Part shown: positions 15,886-24,526 of the stretch, piece after piece
Layout: each line of letters opens with the position of its first letter
Numbering within the stretch: the first letter of the stretch is position 1
Assembly (NCBI RefSeq): GCF_014290175.1
Contig: NZ_JACOOR010000008.1
Location: 1 to 64,000 of the forward strand
Direction of reading: 5' to 3'
Source: Anaerosacchariphilus hominis
GTDB taxonomy: Bacteria; Bacillota; Clostridia; Lachnospirales; Lachnospiraceae
Length of the DNA: 64,000 nucleotides
Made by a program: the position numbers and the translations under genes
The notes under the pieces: generated by a model
Databases searched by the model: none
Told to the model about the DNA's origin: nothing
What the model saw: only the letters and a program-made list of their open reading frames with translations

Positions 15886-17361
15886 ATGAAAAAGTGGAAA
15901 AGATGTCTGCTGGTGTTGCTCTGCGCGGTTCTGACCCTGACTCCCGGAGCGGAAGCTCTGGCCTATGAGCAGGAAACGGTCATAGGAAAACGGCTGGAGT
16001 CGTTGATGCCGGAGCAGGCGGACTGTATGTTTGAGGACGGTGATGTGGTCGGTTTTATCGGAGACAGCATTACCCAGGTGGAATACACAGGAATCAGCTA
16101 TCAGGAATTTATCTACAATTACTATATTACCAGACATCCGGACTGGAATCTGGAATTTCGGAATCTGGGAACCGCTTCCTATATGGCTTCTGACGCGGTG
16201 CGGCTGTACAGTAAAAGTGCCATCGTCACAGATAAGGCCATAGATGGAATCAACAAAGCGGTCATTATGTTTGGAATGAACGAGGCGCTTCATGACTGGG
16301 CAGCGGTCCGGTATATTCAGAGCGTCAATCAGCTGGTGACCATTCTGAATCAGAAGGGAATCAAAAATGAGGACATCATTCTGGTGGCGCCCACGCCCTT
16401 TGATCAGACCCGGAGCTCCAATTATACGGAGGATGGCGAGCAGATCGAGGATACGGATGACCGGCTGGCGGAATATACGGGAGAGCTGAAGATCCTGGCG
16501 GAGGAGCTTGGAACGTCTTTTATCGATCTGCATACCCCCATGCTGTGGATCAACAGCATTGTCCAGAGCAGGAATGCCGACGATACCCTGACAGTGACCG
16601 ATAATGTGCATCCCAATGCCATGGGAAATGTCTTTGCGGGATTTTTCTTCCTGTATCAACAGGGAGCCGGAAAAGAAGTAACTTCAGTGGAGATTGGAGA
16701 GGATGATTCCATCGCGGCCCGAAATGCGAAGGTCAGCAGACTGAAGCGAAAAGGGGAGCGTTATGTGTCCTTCCGGTATCAGCCCTTCAGTCTTCCCATG
16801 GCGGTGTCCTATGAATTCAACGAGGCTACTCAGTATTTTGAAATCGTGGACGAGATCAGCTGGGAAAACCTGCAGATGGACGGGCTGCATGCGGATGTAA
16901 ACTACAAGGTTTACATGAACCATCTGATGGTGGGCACCTTTACAGGAGAGGAGCTTCAGAAAGGCATCAATCTGACGAATCTGGATCTGAATCCGGGCCA
17001 GACAGCGGCCAAGCAGATCGAAGTATTGAATCAGAGCTGGCATACGAAATCCTCCGATTACCGGGCGGTGGTGCGGAAGGCCATGAAGCATGAGGCCACC
17101 CAGGAAGACGTGGACGAGGCCTATAACCAGTGGGTAGCCACCACGGAGGCCATCCGGGCCCAGATGTTTGATATCGCGGAGAATTATACCGAGCGGACAG
17201 TGATTGTGGAAGTAGTAAGTGAAGACTATCATGTCTTTATGGGACGGGAAGTATGGCAATGGCTGGTGGGAGCTGCAGCTTTCGTGGCGGCAGCGGGAAC
17301 ACTGGTCTTATGGAGAAAGCGGCGTAAGAGCCGGAAGAAAGAACAGGAGAATGAAGGATGA
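15886..17361 (+). CDS. Membrane-anchored SGNH/GDSL-family hydrolase
   Basis: 491 residues from ATG 15886 (AGACGGGG upstream; a GTG at 15859 would bury the signal peptide). Signal peptide about 1-25. The SGNH domain has block I GFIGDSITQ (nucleophile Ser), a block III variant FGMNEA where the usual Gly-x-Asn is seen as GMN, and block V DNVHPNAMG with the Asp-His dyad. A beta-rich domain follows, then a C-terminal TM helix near 455-475 and a Lys/Arg tail: an outward-facing enzyme tethered to the membrane. Likely a carbohydrate esterase that removes acyl groups from glycans; substrate inferred only from the sugar-uptake context. Stop overlaps the next gene by 4 nt. Confidence 0.85.
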   Translation: MKKWKRCLLVLLCAVLTLTPGAEALAYEQETVIGKRLESLMPEQADCMFEDGDVVGFIGDSITQVEYTGISYQEFIYNYYITRHPDWNLEFRNLGTASYMASDAVRLYSKSAIVTDKAIDGINKAVIMFGMNEALHDWAAVRYIQSVNQLVTILNQKGIKNEDIILVAPTPFDQTRSSNYTEDGEQIEDTDDRLAEYTGELKILAEELGTSFIDLHTPMLWINSIVQSRNADDTLTVTDNVHPNAMGNVFAGFFFLYQQGAGKEVTSVEIGEDDSIAARNAKVSRLKRKGERYVSFRYQPFSLPMAVSYEFNEATQYFEIVDEISWENLQMDGLHADVNYKVYMNHLMVGTFTGEELQKGINLTNLDLNPGQTAAKQIEVLNQSWHTKSSDYRAVVRKAMKHEATQEDVDEAYNQWVATTEAIRAQMFDIAENYTERTVIVEVVSEDYHVFMGREVWQWLVGAAAFVAAAGTLVLWRKRRKSRKKEQENEG

Positions 17362-18512
17362 AAAAATTACTGGTAATGCTGTGTGTGGCAGGGCTGCTTA
17401 CCGGGTGTGCCGTGAGCGGTGAAAAGAAAACGGATCAGAAGGATCAGAAACCGGCGGCAGAGGAGCAGAAGGAGCCTGTCGCTGAGGAGAAAACCAACGA
17501 GACGGAAGAAAAAGACGGAAAAGAGGCGGACAGCAAGGACTATCGGGAATATTTCCAGATCGAGGCAGACGGTATCGATTATCTTTCCGTGGACGATATC
17601 CAGATCCCGGAAGGATCTGCCATCGTGATGATTGGCAAGGATTCCGGCAGCGGCTTCTGGAAGCGGGTGAAAGCAGGAGCCGAGCAGGCGGTGACGGATC
17701 TGAACAGTGCTTTGGGCTATACCAGCGACGCAAAGGTGAAACTGACCTACGACGCGCCTTCGGGGGAGGATGTGTCCGAGCAGATCGATATTATTGACCA
17801 GATGCTGGACAAGAATCCGGACGCCATGATCATCGGCTTCGTGGATGTGAATTCCGGCAAGACCCAGCTGGAGCTGGCGGAGGCCAATGGCGTACCGGTG
17901 TTGACGGTAGATTCCGGCATTGAGAATTCTCTGATTGTAAGCAGTGTTCAGACGGATAATTACGCGGCAGGGGCAGAGGCGGCCAGAAAGATCTGCGAGG
18001 AGATCGGGGATGCAGGCCAGATCGCGCTGCTGGTGCACAGTTCTGAGACCGAGACAGGCATCGAGCGTGTGAAGGGATTCACCGAGGAGATCGAGGCAAA
18101 TCATCCGGATGTGGAGATCGTAAGCACCGTATACCGGAACCAGGATGAGCGCAGTGTGGCGGATATCGTGGCCGCAGTCCGGGCGGAATATCCGGAGCTG
18201 AAGGCTTACTTCGGAACCAACGATACGGTGATGAAGGATCTGATCAGCGCATTATCGGTAAACGGCAGCGAGGAGGATACCCTTGTGGTGGCGGGCTTTG
18301 ACGCCTCTGCCCGGCAGATAGACGCGGTGAAGAATGGAAAAGAGGCCGGGGTCATGGCTCAGGATCCATTCGGCATGGGATACGCAGCGGCAGTTTCCGC
18401 CTTCCGTTCTGTGGCGGAGCTGGACAATGCGCAGACTATCCATACGGGATATTACTGGATCACTTCCGGAGATCTGGAGGATCCGGAAACGGATATGCTG
18501 ACCTATAAGTAA
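17358..18512 (+). CDS. Sugar-binding lipoprotein (Peripla_BP_4), orphan
   Basis: 384 residues. Lipobox LTGC with Cys17, then a long Lys/Glu-rich tether to about residue 60, then a periplasmic-binding fold (GSGFWKRVKAGAEQAV; NPDAMIIGFVDVNSG; VAGFDASARQIDAVKNG; VMAQDPFGMGYAAA). It overlaps the SGNH gene by 4 nt. No permease or ATPase follows, so it may feed the importer at 10466-14000 or hand sugars released by the SGNH enzyme to it. Confidence 0.88.
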   Translation: MKKLLVMLCVAGLLTGCAVSGEKKTDQKDQKPAAEEQKEPVAEEKTNETEEKDGKEADSKDYREYFQIEADGIDYLSVDDIQIPEGSAIVMIGKDSGSGFWKRVKAGAEQAVTDLNSALGYTSDAKVKLTYDAPSGEDVSEQIDIIDQMLDKNPDAMIIGFVDVNSGKTQLELAEANGVPVLTVDSGIENSLIVSSVQTDNYAAGAEAARKICEEIGDAGQIALLVHSSETETGIERVKGFTEEIEANHPDVEIVSTVYRNQDERSVADIVAAVRAEYPELKAYFGTNDTVMKDLISALSVNGSEEDTLVVAGFDASARQIDAVKNGKEAGVMAQDPFGMGYAAAVSAFRSVAELDNAQTIHTGYYWITSGDLEDPETDMLTYK

Positions 18513-18536
18513 AGGAATAAAAGCAGAAAAGAATGG

Positions 18537-18582
18537 AAAAGCTTCTTCTGCGGCAGATTTTCAGCCGTGGAGGAAGCTTTTA
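18537..18582 (+). terminator. Terminator of the SGNH/binding-protein operon
   Basis: AAAAGCTTCTTC...GGAAGCTTTT stem with internal GGC/GCC pairing. Confidence 0.65.
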
Positions 18583-18583
18583 C

Positions 18584-18612
18584 TTGTAATCAGCGGGAGG
18601 GTATTATAAAAT
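18584..18612 (+). promoter_or_regulatory. Possible promoter of the GH13 gene
   Basis: TTGTAA (18584-18589), 17 bp, TAAAAT (18607-18612), directly after the preceding terminator. Confidence 0.4.
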
Positions 18613-18645
18613 AATACAGCGAGAGAGTATGAAAAGAGGGATGTT

Positions 18646-20688
18646 ATGAGTAAAATCAATCAGCAGGCTCTTTATGCAGACGAGACGGCGTCCTACCGGA
18701 TTCCGTTGGAGCCGAAGGCCGGAGAGAGGGTAACTCTGCGGTTTCGGACTGCAAAAGACGATGTGGACAGGGTATTTTTTATCTGTGGCGAAGAGCGGAA
18801 GACCATGGAAAAGGTCTGTTCCAGAGGCCGGTTTGATTATTTTGAAATAGAGGAAGAGGCAGGAACTGAAACAAGCTATTATTTCTTTGAGATCCGTTCC
18901 GGGGAGGAGCGGATTTTTTATAATAAGCGAGGCGTGACCGATAATCTGCAGACCTGTTACGCGTTCAGTATCGTTCCGGGCTTTTTCACGCCGGACTGGG
19001 CCAAAGGCGCAGTCATGTATCAGATCTATGTGGATAGGTTCTGTAACGGAGATCCGTCCAACGATGTACAGACCGGGGAATACAGCTATATTCGCGAGCA
19101 GGTAGAGCAGGTGGCGGACTGGAATGAACCGCCCGAGGGCATGGATGTGCGCCGGTTTTACGGCGGTGATCTGCAGGGGATTCTGGATAAGCTGGACTAT
19201 CTGCAGGAGCTGGGCGTGGAGGTCATCTATATGAATCCGATCTTCGTATCCCCCTCCAACCATAAATATGACTGTCAGGACTATGACTATATCGATCCCC
19301 ATTATACCCTGATTAAAGAGGATGGCGGGGAGCTGCTTCCGCCCGGGGAGCTGGACAATAAAAAGGCTACAAAGTATATCAAACGGGTGGTCAGCAAGGA
19401 GAATCTGGAAGCCAGCAACGAGTTCTTTATCCATTTTGTGGAGGAGATTCATAAGCGAGGCATGCGGGTGCTGCTGGACGGCGTCTTTAATCACTGCGGT
19501 TCCTTTAACAAATGGCTGGATCGGGAACGGATCTACGAGGATGACAGCGACTACGAAAAGGGCGCCTATGTATCCGAGGACAGCCCTTACAGGAGCTTTT
19601 TCAAGTTTAATAATACCCATGAGTGGCCGTATAATCCCTATTACGACGGCTGGTGGGGACACGACACTCTGCCGAAGCTCAGCTATGAGACCTCAAAAGA
19701 GCTCTATGACTATATCATGGGAATTGCCCGGAAATGGGTGTCTCCGCCCTATAATGTGGACGGCTGGCGGCTGGACGTGGCGGCGGATCTGGGCCTGTCT
19801 GCGGAGTTCAACCACCGGTTCTGGAAGGATTTCCGGAAAAATGTAAAGGAGGCCAATCCGGAAGCTGTGATTTACGCGGAGCATTACGGAGACGCCACGG
19901 CCTGGCTGAAGGGTGACGAGTGGGATTCCATCATGAATTATGATACCTTTATGGAGCCGATTACCTGGTATCTGACCGGTATGGAGAAGCACAGCGACGG
20001 CTATGAACCGGATCTTCTGAATAATGCGGAGGCGCTTCTGGATACCCTGCGGGAAAAGTCCTGCGCCTTTTCCGGACAGTCCTTTCTGATCGCCATGAAT
20101 CAGCTGTCCAACCATGATCATTCCCGGTTCCTGACCCGGACCAACCATCAGGTGGGCCGTGTGGATGAGCTGGGAAGCGAGGCGGCGGAGGAGGGCGTGT
20201 CCAAGGCGGTATTCCGGGAGGCAGTGGCTCTGATGATGACCTGGCACGGAGCGCCCACCATCTACTATGGCGATGAGGCGGGGGTATGCGGCTTTACGGA
20301 TCCGGACAGCCGGAGGACCTATCCCTGGGGCCATGAGGATCAGGAACTGATTCGGTATCACAGGGAACTGAGCCGGATCCGGAAGGCGAATCCGGCCTGC
20401 AGGACAGGCTGCGGTACGCCGCTGTACGCCAAGGGCGGACATTTCGCTTTCGGCAGATTCCAGGATGAGAATTACGTGGTGACTGTAGTCAACAATACAA
20501 AAGAAGGAACCCGGCTGGAGCTCCCGGTCTGGCAGATCGAAGTGCCGGACGGCACGCTGCTGGAGCGGCAGATCCTGTCGGTGGAGGATGACTTCAGTCT
20601 GGTGAAGGCCCATTATCTGGTGGAGCATGGTGTGATGGACATCTTCATGCCGCCGTTTTCCGCAGCAGTACTGACGTATCAGGGATAA
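18646..20688 (+). CDS. GH13 alpha-glucosidase (neopullulanase/cyclomaltodextrinase-like)
   Basis: 680 residues, no signal peptide, so intracellular. An N-terminal CBM34-like beta domain (about 1-120) precedes the TIM barrel. Catalytic residues are Asp377 (GWRLDVAADLG, nucleophile), Glu412 (IYAEHYGD, acid/base) and Asp491 (NHDHSRF, transition-state stabiliser); conserved region I reads GVFNHCG. This architecture hydrolyses alpha-1,4 links in maltodextrins or cyclodextrins taken up from starch. The PNPOx-TerD gene starts 22 nt downstream and may be cotranscribed. Confidence 0.92.
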   Translation: MSKINQQALYADETASYRIPLEPKAGERVTLRFRTAKDDVDRVFFICGEERKTMEKVCSRGRFDYFEIEEEAGTETSYYFFEIRSGEERIFYNKRGVTDNLQTCYAFSIVPGFFTPDWAKGAVMYQIYVDRFCNGDPSNDVQTGEYSYIREQVEQVADWNEPPEGMDVRRFYGGDLQGILDKLDYLQELGVEVIYMNPIFVSPSNHKYDCQDYDYIDPHYTLIKEDGGELLPPGELDNKKATKYIKRVVSKENLEASNEFFIHFVEEIHKRGMRVLLDGVFNHCGSFNKWLDRERIYEDDSDYEKGAYVSEDSPYRSFFKFNNTHEWPYNPYYDGWWGHDTLPKLSYETSKELYDYIMGIARKWVSPPYNVDGWRLDVAADLGLSAEFNHRFWKDFRKNVKEANPEAVIYAEHYGDATAWLKGDEWDSIMNYDTFMEPITWYLTGMEKHSDGYEPDLLNNAEALLDTLREKSCAFSGQSFLIAMNQLSNHDHSRFLTRTNHQVGRVDELGSEAAEEGVSKAVFREAVALMMTWHGAPTIYYGDEAGVCGFTDPDSRRTYPWGHEDQELIRYHRELSRIRKANPACRTGCGTPLYAKGGHFAFGRFQDENYVVTVVNNTKEGTRLELPVWQIEVPDGTLLERQILSVEDDFSLVKAHYLVEHGVMDIFMPPFSAAVLTYQG

Positions 20689-20710
20689 TAAAAAGAATGG
20701 AGGAGTACAC

Positions 20711-21925
20711 GTGATAGGCGAGATTCCCATGCGGATATTCGAGAGTGAAGTGAGAGACCGGAAGATCATAGCGGCCATGCTGGACGAGATTCCCATCGTG
20801 CATGTGGCGGCCCAGGACGGGGAATATCCCTATGTGGTGCCCTTGAGCTACGGCTATGAGATGACCGATGAAAAGCTGCTGGTCTACGTCCACGGAGCCA
20901 GAGAGGGACACAAGGTGGATGTGTGGCGGAAGAATCCCAAGGTGAGTCTGACCTTCAGTACCTTTTGCAATCATCCCAATGAAAAATATAAGGGTTCCCT
21001 CCATGACTATCGTTCCGTCATGGCAAATGGAATCATCCGCCCCGTGTACAGAGGGGAGCCGGGCGGAACCCATGGCCATGCGGTGCAGGCTTTAATGAAC
21101 CATAACGGCCGGAAGCCGGGACAGTTCAGCGTCCGTCATTACGGCTTTATGGCCATGTTTGTGGTGGAGTGCGACTGGGCCCACGTGTCGGCAAAGACAG
21201 AGGTTCCGGTGGAGCGGCCGGAGGATATTCCATTCCCCACGCCGGAGGAGATACGGGCCGGCGCGGACAAGCCTTTTGACTATGCCTGTTATTTTAACCG
21301 GAAGCCCTATGGATATGAGGCGCTGCCGGGGCTGTTGGCGGCGGAGAGCCCGAAGGAGGAGCTGTGCCGGAGCGGGGAAACGGAGACCTGGCTTGCAGGG
21401 GTTCCGGGACAGGGGCTGCGGCTGCGGGTGAACTGGACAGGGGCTCCCGGCTTGGACTGCGATATTTCCGCGGTGCTGTTGAATGGCGAGGGGCAGGTGG
21501 CCCGCCGGTACGATATGGCCTTTTATAATCAGAGAAGAGATCGCTATCGGGCTGTGTACCATGAGGGAGACGATATCCTGAACCGGCCGGGGCAGGAAGC
21601 ACTGCTGGTGGATGCGGACAGAATGCCGGAGGATTACCGTGAGGTGGTGGTTCTGGCCGGAGTCTATGACGCGGAGAACCGGGGGCAGTCCCTGGAGCAG
21701 GCAGGAACTTTTTATCTGACGGCGGAACTGGCAGAGAACGGAGAATTTCTGGGCAACTTCCGGGTGCCGATGGAAGCGGAAGCTGGAGCGCAGCCGGCCA
21801 TGGCGCTGGCACGTCTGGTCCGCACGGAAGCAGGTTGGAATCTCTGCCGTGCGGGAGAGCCCTATGGAGACTGGCGGCTTACGGCCCTGATGGCCGAGTA
21901 CGGATTGAAGCGCTGGAAGGAATAG
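20711..21925 (+). CDS. Fusion of a pyridoxamine-phosphate-oxidase-like domain and a TerD-like domain
   Basis: 404 residues; GTG start chosen because GGAGGAG lies 5 nt upstream, whereas the ATG at 20729 has none nearby. Residues 7-175 look like the split-barrel flavin-binding PNPOx/NimA family (PIVHVAAQDGEYPYVVPLSYGY; AREGHKVDVWRKNPKVSLTF). Residues about 225-400 carry TerD hallmarks: NWTGAPGLDCDISAVLLN, MAFYNQ, GDDILNRPG, VVVLAGVYDAENRGQS. TerD proteins bind calcium and belong to tellurite/stress modules. The DCDIS acidic residues that would bind calcium are kept. The two-domain combination is unusual; no other ter gene is nearby. Both domain calls are from motif memory. Confidence 0.75.
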   Translation: MIGEIPMRIFESEVRDRKIIAAMLDEIPIVHVAAQDGEYPYVVPLSYGYEMTDEKLLVYVHGAREGHKVDVWRKNPKVSLTFSTFCNHPNEKYKGSLHDYRSVMANGIIRPVYRGEPGGTHGHAVQALMNHNGRKPGQFSVRHYGFMAMFVVECDWAHVSAKTEVPVERPEDIPFPTPEEIRAGADKPFDYACYFNRKPYGYEALPGLLAAESPKEELCRSGETETWLAGVPGQGLRLRVNWTGAPGLDCDISAVLLNGEGQVARRYDMAFYNQRRDRYRAVYHEGDDILNRPGQEALLVDADRMPEDYREVVVLAGVYDAENRGQSLEQAGTFYLTAELAENGEFLGNFRVPMEAEAGAQPAMALARLVRTEAGWNLCRAGEPYGDWRLTALMAEYGLKRWKE

Positions 21926-21958
21926 GGGTAAGCCGGAATACAAAATAAAAAACAGGAG

Positions 21959-21987
21959 TTGACAAATCCCTATCATTGTGATAGCTT
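21959..21987 (+). promoter_or_regulatory. Candidate trp operon promoter with internal palindromic operator
   Basis: -35 TTGACA (21959-21964) and a weak extended -10 TGA-TAGCTT (21982-21987) at 17 bp. Between them, CTATCA-TTG-TGATAG (21970-21984) is a perfect 6+3+6 inverted repeat. A TATAAA at 21988 is 23 bp from the -35 and so less likely as the -10. Confidence 0.45.
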
Positions 21988-22019
21988 TATAAATAATTTA
22001 ATGAACTAAACCGTTGAAG

Positions 22020-22302
22020 CGGAGATAACGATGTTCATGCGCGCCCAGAGAGTCCGGGGAGGTGGGAGCCGGATCGAAATGCAGGATATCAAATGGACCG
22101 CAGAGGGCGCAGGGAAAGGTTTCACCGGGAAACAGGAGGAAGCCGAGTATTCTGCGACGTAGGGCATACGTCAGTTGCCGGGAATATACAGGTATTCCGC
22201 AAAGCGCACGGGTCGTTCCGTGAAACAGGGTGGTACCGCGGGTGGTATAATTTTTGTAGAACTCGTCCCTGACAGATGTAGAAGTCTGTCAGGGATTTTT
22301 TT
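22020..22302 (+). promoter_or_regulatory. T-box leader of the trp operon (tRNA-Trp sensing)
   Basis: Contains the canonical T-box AGGGTGGTACCGCGG (22227-22241), a long stem I closed by GCGCGCCC/GGGCGC with AG-rich bulges, and a terminator (22266-22302: TCCCTGACAGA/TCTGTCAGGGA then T7). A TGG triplet at 22094-22096 sits where the specifier is expected and fits tryptophan. Uncharged tRNA-Trp would favour the antiterminator and allow trpE expression. Confidence 0.88.
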
Positions 22303-22394
22303 ATGTAATAGGAAATTCCTATGGAATCCCCTATTACATAAAAAATATTATCGCACTCGGCGCAGTGGAAGATGGTTGCCAAGGCACATTCTTT
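22302..22394 (+). repeat. Post-terminator stem-loop element, trp copy
   Basis: Immediately after the T-box terminator, TATGTAATAGG (22302-22312) and CCTATTACATA (22330-22340) are a perfect 11 bp inverted repeat. ATCGCACT (22350-22357), a TGCC/GGCA hairpin and ATTCTTT (22388-22394) follow. The same ordered elements occur after the metG T-box (41353-41507). Confidence 0.6.
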
Positions 22395-22415
22395 TTAGAA
22401 CAGGAGGAAAAAGTG

Positions 22416-23957
22416 ATGTATCCAAGCCTTGAGGAAGTAAAGAACATAGCGTCGTCGGGAAAATACCGCAGAATCCCCGTAAGCCGTGAGCTATACGCAG
22501 ACCGTTATACGCCGGTGGAGGTGCTTCAAACCTTACGGGGAGCCAGCCGCCACTGTTACCTGCTGGAGAGCGCCAGCCAGACGGAAAGCTGGGGGAGGTA
22601 TTCCTTCCTGGGCTGTCATCCCACCCTGGAACTGAATCTGACGGACGGGGTGCTGACTCTCCGGCGGACAGCGGAGGCAGGGGCCCGGACAGGGGCAGAG
22701 GAGGCCGGAACGGGAAGAACAGCTGACGCAGACACATCGGAAACAATAGAAGTCCGAAAAGTCACTCACCCGGGTGAAGCCCTCCGGGAAATTCTGAAGG
22801 ATTACAAAAGTCCGGTACTGGAAGGGCTTCCCCCATTTACCGGCGGCCTGGTGGGTTACTTCTCCTACGACTACATTAAATACAGTGAGCCGAAGCTGAA
22901 TCTGACGGATGCGGAGCAGCAGGACTTCCGGGATATGGACTTGATGCTTTTCGACGAGGTCATTGCCTTCGACCATTATAAGCAGAAAATCTACCTGATT
23001 GCAGGTGTGCGAACGGAAAATATGGAGGAATCCTACCGGGAGGCGGAAGAAAAGCTTGCGAAGCTGGCAGAGCTTATCCGTACCGGACAGAAGCCGGAGT
23101 TCCGGCCGCTGACCCTGAAGTCTGAGATTCAGGCGAAGTTCCCGAAGGAACGCTACGGTCAGATGGTGGAGAAAGCGAAAGAGTATATCCGGGAAGGTGA
23201 TATTTTCCAGGTGGTGTTGTCGAATCCCATGCGGGCCAGGGCCGAGGGCAGTCTCTTTGATACCTACAGGGTGCTGCGGGCCAGCAATCCTTCGCCCTAT
23301 ATGTTTTATTTCTCCAGCGACGATATCGAGATCGCCGGCGCGTCTCCGGAGACGCTGGTGAAGCTGGAGGATGGCCACTTGAGCACCTTCCCGTTGGCGG
23401 GCACCCGCCCCAGAGGCCGGACAAAGGAAGAGGATCGGGCGCTGGAGGAAGGGCTTTTGAAGGACGAAAAAGAACTGGCCGAGCACAATATGCTGGTGGA
23501 TCTGGGAAGAAACGATATCGGAAAAATCAGTAAAATCGGAACGGTGCAGGTGGAAAAATATATGACGGTGGAACGGTTTTCCCACGTAATGCATCTGGGA
23601 TCCACAGTCACCGGAACCATCCTGGACGATAAGGACGCCGTAGACGCGGTGGACGCCATTCTCCCGGCGGGAACCCTATCCGGAGCGCCAAAATTCCGGG
23701 CCTGCCAGATCATCCAGGAGCTGGAGCAGTCCAAGCGGGGCATTTACGGCGGGGCCATCGGTTATCTGGATTTCGCCGGAAACCTGGACATCTGCATCGC
23801 CATCCGGCTGGTCTACAAGAAAAATGGAGAAATCTGTATCCGCTCCGGTGCGGGCATTGTGGCGGACAGCATACCGGAGAAAGAATTCGAGGAGTGTTGT
23901 AACAAGGCCCGGGCTGTGGTGCAGGCCATCGAAAAGGCACAGGAGGGACTGGAATGA
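22416..23957 (+). CDS. trpE: Anthranilate synthase component I
   Basis: 513 residues from ATG 22416 (CAGGAGG 8 nt upstream; a GTG directly before it is possible). Converts chorismate plus ammonia to anthranilate together with TrpG. The N-terminal LLESAS motif (49-54) is the tryptophan feedback-binding element. The chorismate-binding core has DIFQVVLSNPM, AGASPETLVKLE, FPLAGTRPRG and ILPAGTLSGAPK. An insertion rich in Ala/Gly/Thr near residues 85-108 looks like a variable loop. First gene of a tightly packed trpEGDCFBA operon, overlapping trpG by 4 nt. Confidence 0.97.
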   Translation: MYPSLEEVKNIASSGKYRRIPVSRELYADRYTPVEVLQTLRGASRHCYLLESASQTESWGRYSFLGCHPTLELNLTDGVLTLRRTAEAGARTGAEEAGTGRTADADTSETIEVRKVTHPGEALREILKDYKSPVLEGLPPFTGGLVGYFSYDYIKYSEPKLNLTDAEQQDFRDMDLMLFDEVIAFDHYKQKIYLIAGVRTENMEESYREAEEKLAKLAELIRTGQKPEFRPLTLKSEIQAKFPKERYGQMVEKAKEYIREGDIFQVVLSNPMRARAEGSLFDTYRVLRASNPSPYMFYFSSDDIEIAGASPETLVKLEDGHLSTFPLAGTRPRGRTKEEDRALEEGLLKDEKELAEHNMLVDLGRNDIGKISKIGTVQVEKYMTVERFSHVMHLGSTVTGTILDDKDAVDAVDAILPAGTLSGAPKFRACQIIQELEQSKRGIYGGAIGYLDFAGNLDICIAIRLVYKKNGEICIRSGAGIVADSIPEKEFEECCNKARAVVQAIEKAQEGLE

Positions 23958-24526
23958 TACTTTTAATCGACAATTACGACAGCTTTTCCTATAACCTCTA
24001 CCAGCTGGTGGGCTCGGTGGAGCCGGACATCCGGGTCGTCAGAAATGACGAAGTCACTGTGGAGGAAATAGGAGACATGAAGCCGGAAGCGATTTTACTA
24101 TCGCCCGGCCCCGGAAAGCCTGCGGACGCAGGGGTGTGCATCCCGGTTATCCGTTATTTTGCAGGCAGGATTCCCATCTTCGGAGTCTGCCTGGGGCATC
24201 AGGCCATTTGCGAGGCTTTCGGCGGAACCGTCTCCTACGCAAAAGAGCTGATGCACGGCAAAAAGAAGCTGATTCATAAGACAGGAGAAAGTCAGTTGTT
24301 TAAAGGACTGGACGATACCTTTCCGGCAGCCCGGTATCATTCCCTGGCGGCATTGGAGGACACCTTGCCCGGGGAGCTTCGGGTGACGGCCCGTTCCGGG
24401 GACGGAGAGATTATGGCAGTGGAACATACGAAATATCCCATTTTCGGCGTACAGTTTCATCCAGAATCGGTGATGACGCCAGATGGAAAACAGATGATAG
24501 AAAATTTTATGGAGGTAGTAAAATGA
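23954..24526 (+). CDS. trpG: Anthranilate synthase glutamine amidotransferase
   Basis: 190 residues. Class I glutamine amidotransferase that supplies ammonia to TrpE. Oxyanion segment LSPGPGKP, nucleophile Cys79 in GVCLGHQAI, and the His/Glu pair in VQFHPESV near the C terminus. Unfused to TrpD. Start ATGA overlaps trpE, and its stop overlaps trpD by 4 nt. Confidence 0.97.
   Translation: MILLIDNYDSFSYNLYQLVGSVEPDIRVVRNDEVTVEEIGDMKPEAILLSPGPGKPADAGVCIPVIRYFAGRIPIFGVCLGHQAICEAFGGTVSYAKELMHGKKKLIHKTGESQLFKGLDDTFPAARYHSLAALEDTLPGELRVTARSGDGEIMAVEHTKYPIFGVQFHPESVMTPDGKQMIENFMEVVK

Noticed and set aside
21970-21984. Assigning the trp-promoter palindrome to a tetracycline repressor
   Set aside because: Similarity to tetO is partial, and no tetR or tetA gene is present; kept only as an unassigned operator candidate.
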